This document shows, one piece after another, positions 5,201 to 8,933 of a DNA stretch of 8,933 nucleotides. The position numbers were made by a program, and so were the translations under genes. How positions within the stretch are numbered: position 1 is the stretch's first letter; every line of letters begins with the position of its first letter. The DNA is from Xanthobacteraceae bacterium (GTDB lineage Bacteria; Pseudomonadota; Alphaproteobacteria; Rhizobiales; Xanthobacteraceae): NCBI GenBank assembly GCA_025929595.1, contig JAICQA010000094.1:1-8933 (forward strand), given 5' to 3'. The notes beneath the pieces were generated by a model. The model did not search any database, was not told where the DNA came from, and worked only from the letters and a program-made list of their open reading frames with translations.

Positions 5201-7048
5201 ATGTCGCTCGATCACCTCCGCGAAGCGGCCGCCGCTGGCACACCTGCGCTGCAACAGCGCACCGGCAACGTGCTTTCGGTGCAAGGCGCACAGGCGACCA
5301 TCGGAATTCTGCCGGGGCCGGGCAAGCTGCCGGATGACCGCGCGACGGTCGGCAATTTCGTCGCAATCGCGAGCGGCCAATCCGTTTTGATCGGGTTCAT
5401 CACGGAGACCTCCATCGAGTTGCCCGGCGAAGCGCGCGCGCAGGGTTACATTGCATCCGCCCATCTTGATTTGATGGGTGAGATCAAGAACGACGGGCAC
5501 GGCCGAGCGGCATTTCAGCGTGGCGTGACCGTCTATCCGCGGATCGGCGACCCGGCGGTAGCGATCGGCGAACACGAACTGCGCGTCGTCTATGGCACCG
5601 GCGGCAACGAGACCATCAAGGTCGGACAGTTGCAGCAGAACGGCCGCCTCGACGCTTACATTCACATCGACGACATGCTGAGCCGACACTTTGCAGTTTT
5701 CGGCACGTCGGGCGTCGGCAAATCAAGCGGCGTCGTCCTGCTCTTGCGCGAAATTCTGAAGTCGCGCCCCAACTTGCGCATTTTCCTCCTCGATACGCAC
5801 AACGAATATGCGCGGTGCTTCAGTGATCGCGCGCATGTACTCAATCCGGCCAACCTGAAGCTGCCGTTCTGGTTGTTCAACTTCGAAGAAATGGTCGACG
5901 TCATCTTCGGCGCCCGCCCGGGCGTCGAGGAAGAAACCGAAATTCTCGCCGAGGTGATCCCGATCGCCAAGGCGATGTACATGCAATATCAGGCTTCGCC
6001 GGACCGTCCCGGCCTGAAGCGAACCGATCCCAAATCAACGGGCTTCACGGCTGACACGCCGGTGCCCTATCGCCTCGCCGATCTCCTCACGCTCATCGAC
6101 GAGCGCATGGGCAAGCTGGAAAACCGGTCGTCGCGCATGAAGTACCAGAAGCTGGTCATGCGCATTGAATCGGTGAGCAACGACCCGCGTTACACGTTCA
6201 TGTTCGAAAACGCGAACGTCGGCGGCGATACGATGGTGGAAGTGCTGTGCCAACTCTTCCGCCTGCCGCCGAACGGCAAGCCGATGACGATCATGCAGTT
6301 GGCTGGATTCCCCGCCGAAGTGGTCGACTCCGTCGTGTCCGTGCTGGGCCGCATGGCGTTCGAGTTTGGCCTGTGGAGCGAAGGCGCCTTTCCGCAACTC
6401 TTCGTGTGCGAAGAAGCGCACCGCTATGCATCCGCCGACCGCTCGCTCGGCTTCGGCCCGACTCGACGTGCGCTTTCACGCATTTCGAAGGAGGGCCGCA
6501 AGTACGGCCTCTTCCTCGGTCTTGTCAGCCAGCGTCCGGCAGAACTCGACCCGACGATCATTTCCCAATGCAGCACGTTGTTCGTAATGCGGATGTCGAA
6601 CGATCGCGACCAGGCGATCATTCGCTCCGCGGTTTCCGACGCTGCCGCCAACCTGCTGCGCTTCGTGCCTTCGCTCGGCACCCGCGAGGTGCTCGCGTTC
6701 GGCGAGGGCGTGGCACTTCCGGCACGGTTGATCTTCGACTCCTTGCCGCAAGATGTCGTTCCGAACAGCGAAGCGGTGCGGAACACGCACTCCGCCGCGG
6801 ACGAAAAAGTGCCGGAGAACTTTATCGAGTCGGTGGTGGCGCGCTGGCGCGGCGCTCACCTGAATTTCAAGCAGCCGCCGCCGCTGGACGCCCATTCGAC
6901 GGCCCCGCGACAGGATGCTCCGTCCCTGCAGCCCGCAGGCCCGCGCACGGATCGCTTCAGCATCCTGAAGAAGAAGATCGACCTGGAAACCGAACGCACG
7001 AAGCCGCGTCGGGTGGTCGTCGACGATCCGGATCGCTGGCCCGCGTGA
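5201..7048 (+). CDS. HerA-like hexameric ATPase / DNA translocase (DUF87)
   Basis: A 615-residue cytoplasmic protein of the HerA/FtsK-type ATPase superfamily. Relatives form hexameric rings that pump double-stranded DNA, classically with the nuclease NurA in archaea and with Sir2 or DUF4297 effectors in bacterial defence. An N-terminal HAS-barrel (about 20-142) starts RTGNVLSVQG. It is followed by Walker A GTSGVGKS (168-175), the HerA signature LLDTHNEYAR (196-205), Walker B LFVCEEAH (400-407) with the catalytic Glu pair, a helix RRALSRISKEGRKYG (422-436), and a SQRPAEL sensor-like motif (443-449). Then RMSNDRDQAII and SLGTREVLAFGEG (about 464-503) complete the core. The last 60 residues are Pro-rich and then charged (KKK..., PRR, DDPDRW), probably a flexible tail. 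All key residues are present, so it should be active. I chose ATG 5201 (MSLDHLREAA, AGGGCAG upstream) over ATG 5177, whose extra eight residues look like leader, but this is not certain. No partner nuclease is adjacent, so the cellular role is unknown. Confidence 0.92.
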   Translation: MSLDHLREAAAAGTPALQQRTGNVLSVQGAQATIGILPGPGKLPDDRATVGNFVAIASGQSVLIGFITETSIELPGEARAQGYIASAHLDLMGEIKNDGHGRAAFQRGVTVYPRIGDPAVAIGEHELRVVYGTGGNETIKVGQLQQNGRLDAYIHIDDMLSRHFAVFGTSGVGKSSGVVLLLREILKSRPNLRIFLLDTHNEYARCFSDRAHVLNPANLKLPFWLFNFEEMVDVIFGARPGVEEETEILAEVIPIAKAMYMQYQASPDRPGLKRTDPKSTGFTADTPVPYRLADLLTLIDERMGKLENRSSRMKYQKLVMRIESVSNDPRYTFMFENANVGGDTMVEVLCQLFRLPPNGKPMTIMQLAGFPAEVVDSVVSVLGRMAFEFGLWSEGAFPQLFVCEEAHRYASADRSLGFGPTRRALSRISKEGRKYGLFLGLVSQRPAELDPTIISQCSTLFVMRMSNDRDQAIIRSAVSDAAANLLRFVPSLGTREVLAFGEGVALPARLIFDSLPQDVVPNSEAVRNTHSAADEKVPENFIESVVARWRGAHLNFKQPPPLDAHSTAPRQDAPSLQPAGPRTDRFSILKKKIDLETERTKPRRVVVDDPDRWPA

Positions 7049-7108
7049 TCGCGCGACGCGTCCTTCCCGGCGCGCCAAATTTCGTTGCAGCGGTTACCCT
7101 TTGGACGC

Positions 7109-7137
7109 TTGGCAAGCCCGCCCTCGACGTTTATATG
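7109..7137 (+). promoter_or_regulatory. Promoter of tRNA-Asn
   Basis: TTGGCA (7109-7114) and TATATG (7132-7137) are spaced by exactly 17 nt and would start transcription near 7144, about nine nt before the mature tRNA. This is a good housekeeping sigma match. A perfect inverted repeat, GCCCGCC (7116-7122) and GGCGGGC (7137-7143), frames the -10 element. The gap 7049-7152 between the ATPase stop and the tRNA holds nothing else recognisable. Confidence 0.55.
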
Positions 7138-7152
7138 GCGGGCCTGCCCCGT

Positions 7153-7227
7153 TCCGCGGTAGCTCAGTGGTAGAGCAATCGACTGTTAATCGATCGGTCG
7201 TAGGTTCGAATCCTACCCGCGGAGCCA
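7153..7227 (+). tRNA. tRNA-Asn (anticodon GTT)
   Basis: A complete 75-nt cloverleaf. Acceptor strands TCCGCGG (7153-7159) and CCGCGGA (7217-7223) pair fully. The discriminator is G (7224), typical of asparagine tRNAs, and CCA is encoded (7225-7227). The D-arm region reads AGCTCAGTGGTAGAGC, the anticodon GTT is at 7185-7187 within CTGTTAA, and the T arm is GTAGG-TTCGAAT-CCTAC. It converges with the monooxygenase gene, whose stop is 20 nt away. No stem-loop terminator is visible in those 20 nt, only the pyrimidine-rich TTTCCTTCCCC. Confidence 0.97.
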
Positions 7228-7247
7228 GTTTCCTTCCCCTCGCCCCG

Positions 7248-8423
7248 TCAGGCGCTGGCGCGCGCCTTCTCCTGACCGCCCGAGCGGAAATGCGGGATGA
7301 TCTCCTTCGCGAACAGTTCCGTGCTCTTCCGCACGAGGTCGTGCGGCAAGGTGCCGAACTGCATCTGCGGCAACAGATAGCCGAAGCCGATTTCCTTCTG
7401 ATATTTTTCGATCTGCTCGCGCAGCGTCGCGGGACTGCCGCACAGGAAGATGCCCTGCTCAATCACTTCGTCGATCGTGCGCACGGCACCCGAAATGCCG
7501 CGCTTCGCGCTCATGACGCCCTTGAGCGACGCAAGCGAGAGATAGCCGGGCGGCAACAGCATCTCCGGCGGCATGCGCAGGAGCTTGTTCAAAAAGAATT
7601 CGATGTGCGGCTTCGCCTCGCGGCGCGCGATCTCGTCGGTCTCGGCGGCGTAAGCAGGAACGGACCAGCCGACCTGCGTTGAGGTTGCTTCGTAGCCGTA
7701 GTTCTTCGCCGTCTCGCGATACAGGTTCATGTAACGCGCAAGAACTGCGACTGGGCTGAAGGTTTGCAGATAGGTGTATTTGCGGCTCGGATGCGCCGCC
7801 CATTCGATCGTCTCGCGGCTGCCCTGCGACGGAATCCAGATCGGCGGATGCGGCTGCTGAAACGTGCGCGGCCAGCAGTTCACGTACTCGAAGTGATAGT
7901 ACTTGCCTTCAAACTTCGACGGACCCGGCTGGGTCCAGGCCTGCATGATGAGATCGTGCGCTTCGTGGAACCGTTCATGCGACTCCGCCGGGTTCGCGCC
8001 CCATGAGTGATACTCCGCCCCGATGCCGCGCACGAAGCCGGCGATCAACCGCCCGCCCGTGATGTTGTCGAGCATCGCGTATTCTTCAGCGACGGTGAGC
8101 GGATTGTTGAGGAGGGGCAGTGCGCGGCCGAGGACCGCGATCTTGCCGTTCTTCGTGCGGCGCGAGAGTGCGCCCGCCATCACGCCGGGGATCGGCATCA
8201 ATCCATAGGCGTTCTGGTGATGCTCGTTGACGCAGACGCCGTCCCAGCCGAGAGCATCGGCATATTCGATTTCGTCGAGATAGCGATTGTAGAGCTGATG
8301 GCCGACCTGCGGGTCGTAGTAGCTGTTCGGCAGCGTCACCCAGGCGGAGTTGTACTTCTTGTCGTAATCGGGGTCGAGCGCCGCATAGGGCATCAAATGA
8401 AAGAAGAAGAATTTCAGGCTCAT
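7248..8423 (-). CDS. Luciferase-like (LLM) flavin-dependent monooxygenase
   Basis: A 391-residue cytoplasmic enzyme of the bacterial luciferase-like superfamily. These TIM-barrel enzymes use reduced FMN (or F420) and usually O2 to oxidise organic substrates. Visible family features are the N-terminal strand MSLKFFFFHLMPY, ADALGWDGVCVNEHHQN (55-71) with the conserved Glu-His, and the core signature PLLNNPLTVAEEYAMLD (103-119) then GGRLIAGFVRG (123-133). HPPIWIPSQGSRET (192-205) supplies the later barrel strand and phosphate-binding region, and the helix GSPATLREQIEKY (329-341) follows. The length fits the longer LLM subgroup. The substrate cannot be named. The start at 8423 is fixed by the family N-terminus, by an AAGGAGG Shine-Dalgarno at 8431-8437, and by a 4-nt ATGA overlap with the upstream hydrolase stop. 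A longer open frame to 8627 simply runs antiparallel-free through the hydrolase gene out of frame. A separate flavin reductase would be needed if it uses free FMNH2, and none is in view. Confidence 0.93.
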   Translation of the reverse strand: MSLKFFFFHLMPYAALDPDYDKKYNSAWVTLPNSYYDPQVGHQLYNRYLDEIEYADALGWDGVCVNEHHQNAYGLMPIPGVMAGALSRRTKNGKIAVLGRALPLLNNPLTVAEEYAMLDNITGGRLIAGFVRGIGAEYHSWGANPAESHERFHEAHDLIMQAWTQPGPSKFEGKYYHFEYVNCWPRTFQQPHPPIWIPSQGSRETIEWAAHPSRKYTYLQTFSPVAVLARYMNLYRETAKNYGYEATSTQVGWSVPAYAAETDEIARREAKPHIEFFLNKLLRMPPEMLLPPGYLSLASLKGVMSAKRGISGAVRTIDEVIEQGIFLCGSPATLREQIEKYQKEIGFGYLLPQMQFGTLPHDLVRKSTELFAKEIIPHFRSGGQEKARASA

Positions 8424-8933
8424 CGCGCGCCCTCCTTCGCGAAAGCGAGCACTTCGTTCGTCCACTCGTCCATCTTCTCGACATGCGGGACGTGCCCGCA
8501 ATCCTTGAACACGACGAGCTTCGAGCCGGGAATCAGATCGCGGAACGCGGGGCCGTAGGCGGGCGGGATGACCTTGTCGTCGTCGCCCCAGAGCAGCAGC
8601 GTCGGAGCCGAAATGCGGTGCAGCCACTTGTAGAGATTGGGATTGTAGAGGCGCGGCTGCCAGCCGAGGCGCGCAGTGGTGAGCTTGTTCTTGGCGAGCG
8701 CCATCTGCTGATCTTCTGTCAGCTCCGGCGCGAGCATGCCGTCGGCGAATTTCTGGTCGTGAAACATGTTGCGGACGAGCGCCTCATTCGACCACAGAAA
8801 AATGTCGCCTTTGCTTTGTCCCTTCACGTGGATGCCCGCGGGGCACGACAGGACGAGGGCGCGCAGCGATGAGCAATCACGCACGGCTATCTCGGCGGAT
8901 GTCCAGCCGCCGAGCGAGCTGCCGACGAGCGTC
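8420..8933 (-). CDS. Alpha/beta hydrolase (N-terminus beyond window)
   Basis: The C-terminal 170 residues of an alpha/beta-fold hydrolase; the gene enters from the right window edge. Open codons continue above the GTG at 8884 to 8932, and they encode LVGSSLGGWTSAEIAVR. The GSSLGG is the nucleophile elbow (GxSxGG), with the nucleophilic Ser at about 8915-8917, so the internal GTG is not a true start. The catalytic acid is in LLLWGDDDKVIPP, and the catalytic His is in FKDCGHVPHVEKMDEW near the C-terminus, so the triad is complete. A helical cap-like segment (FLWSNEALVRNMF to WLHRISA) lies between. These enzymes hydrolyse ester, thioester, epoxide or C-C bonds; meta-cleavage-product hydrolases have the same layout. 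The stop overlaps the start of the monooxygenase (ATGA), so the two are made together and probably act in sequence on one substrate class. The specific substrate is unknown. Confidence 0.92.
   Translation of the reverse strand, partial: TLVGSSLGGWTSAEIAVRDCSSLRALVLSCPAGIHVKGQSKGDIFLWSNEALVRNMFHDQKFADGMLAPELTEDQQMALAKNKLTTARLGWQPRLYNPNLYKWLHRISAPTLLLWGDDDKVIPPAYGPAFRDLIPGSKLVVFKDCGHVPHVEKMDEWTNEVLAFAKEGAR
8431..8437 (-). promoter_or_regulatory. Shine-Dalgarno of the monooxygenase gene, inside the hydrolase gene
   Basis: AAGGAGG on the minus strand is a perfect Shine-Dalgarno, 7 nt before the ATG at 8423. It is embedded in the last codons (Lys-Glu-Gly) of the hydrolase. With the ATGA stop/start overlap it implies translational coupling and decides the monooxygenase start. 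Confidence 0.85.

Noticed and set aside
6247..7173. A 308-codon + strand frame inside and beyond the HerA-like gene
   Set aside because: Arg-rich translation with no domain, in an alternate frame of the well-supported ATPase and running into the tRNA-Asn promoter.
4966..7227. The two tRNA genes as attachment sites of an integrated element carrying the HerA gene
   Set aside because: No integrase is present, neither tRNA 3' end is duplicated in the window, and codon usage of the ATPase gene matches its neighbours.
8424..8627. N-terminal extension of the monooxygenase frame
   Set aside because: The extra 68 residues are Arg-rich, lack family similarity and lie out of frame within the hydrolase. 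The Shine-Dalgarno and ATGA overlap favour the start at 8423.

Overview
The window comes from a high-GC alphaproteobacterium, most likely Hyphomicrobiales (Bradyrhizobium/Xanthobacteraceae-like). The reasons are the strong GC bias at third codon positions, a PopZ-type (DUF2497) polar organizer found only in Alphaproteobacteria, and the isoaspartyl-methyltransferase-like / tolC / popZ gene order I associate with this group. It reads as chromosomal sequence. I see no transposase, integrase, phage gene, CRISPR array or plasmid backbone. The genus is not established.

Layout: (1) Positions 1-1878, + strand: the C-terminal part of one MFS transporter (cut by the window edge), then a complete paralogous MFS transporter. 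The two form a tandem pair. (2) Positions 1903-4832, - strand: a run transcribed pcm-like methyltransferase, then tolC, then popZ, pointing towards the MFS pair. popZ and the second MFS gene converge with only 24 nt between their stop codons. (3) Positions 4966-7227, + strand: tRNA-Cys(GCA), a 615-residue HerA-like hexameric ATPase with an intact HAS-barrel and Walker motifs, then tRNA-Asn(GTT). (4) Positions 7248-8933, - strand: an alpha/beta hydrolase (N-terminus beyond the window) translationally coupled by an ATGA overlap to a luciferase-like flavin-dependent monooxygenase.

Working together: the hydrolase and monooxygenase almost certainly form a two-gene catabolic or modifying unit of unknown substrate. 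TolC is an outer-membrane exit duct whose inner-membrane partners are not in the window. PopZ acts at the cell pole in chromosome anchoring and has no obvious biochemical link to TolC beyond conserved adjacency. The HerA-like ATPase stands alone, with neither NurA nor a Sir2 or DUF4297 defence partner beside it. Every intergenic gap is under about 165 nt and each is described in the entries. Most of the window is ordinary core genome. The items most worth a second look are the orphan HerA ATPase between two tRNA genes, the methyltransferase lacking the usual isoaspartate-binding motif, a perfect 10-bp-arm palindrome at the 5' end of the second MFS gene, and the tandem MFS duplication.
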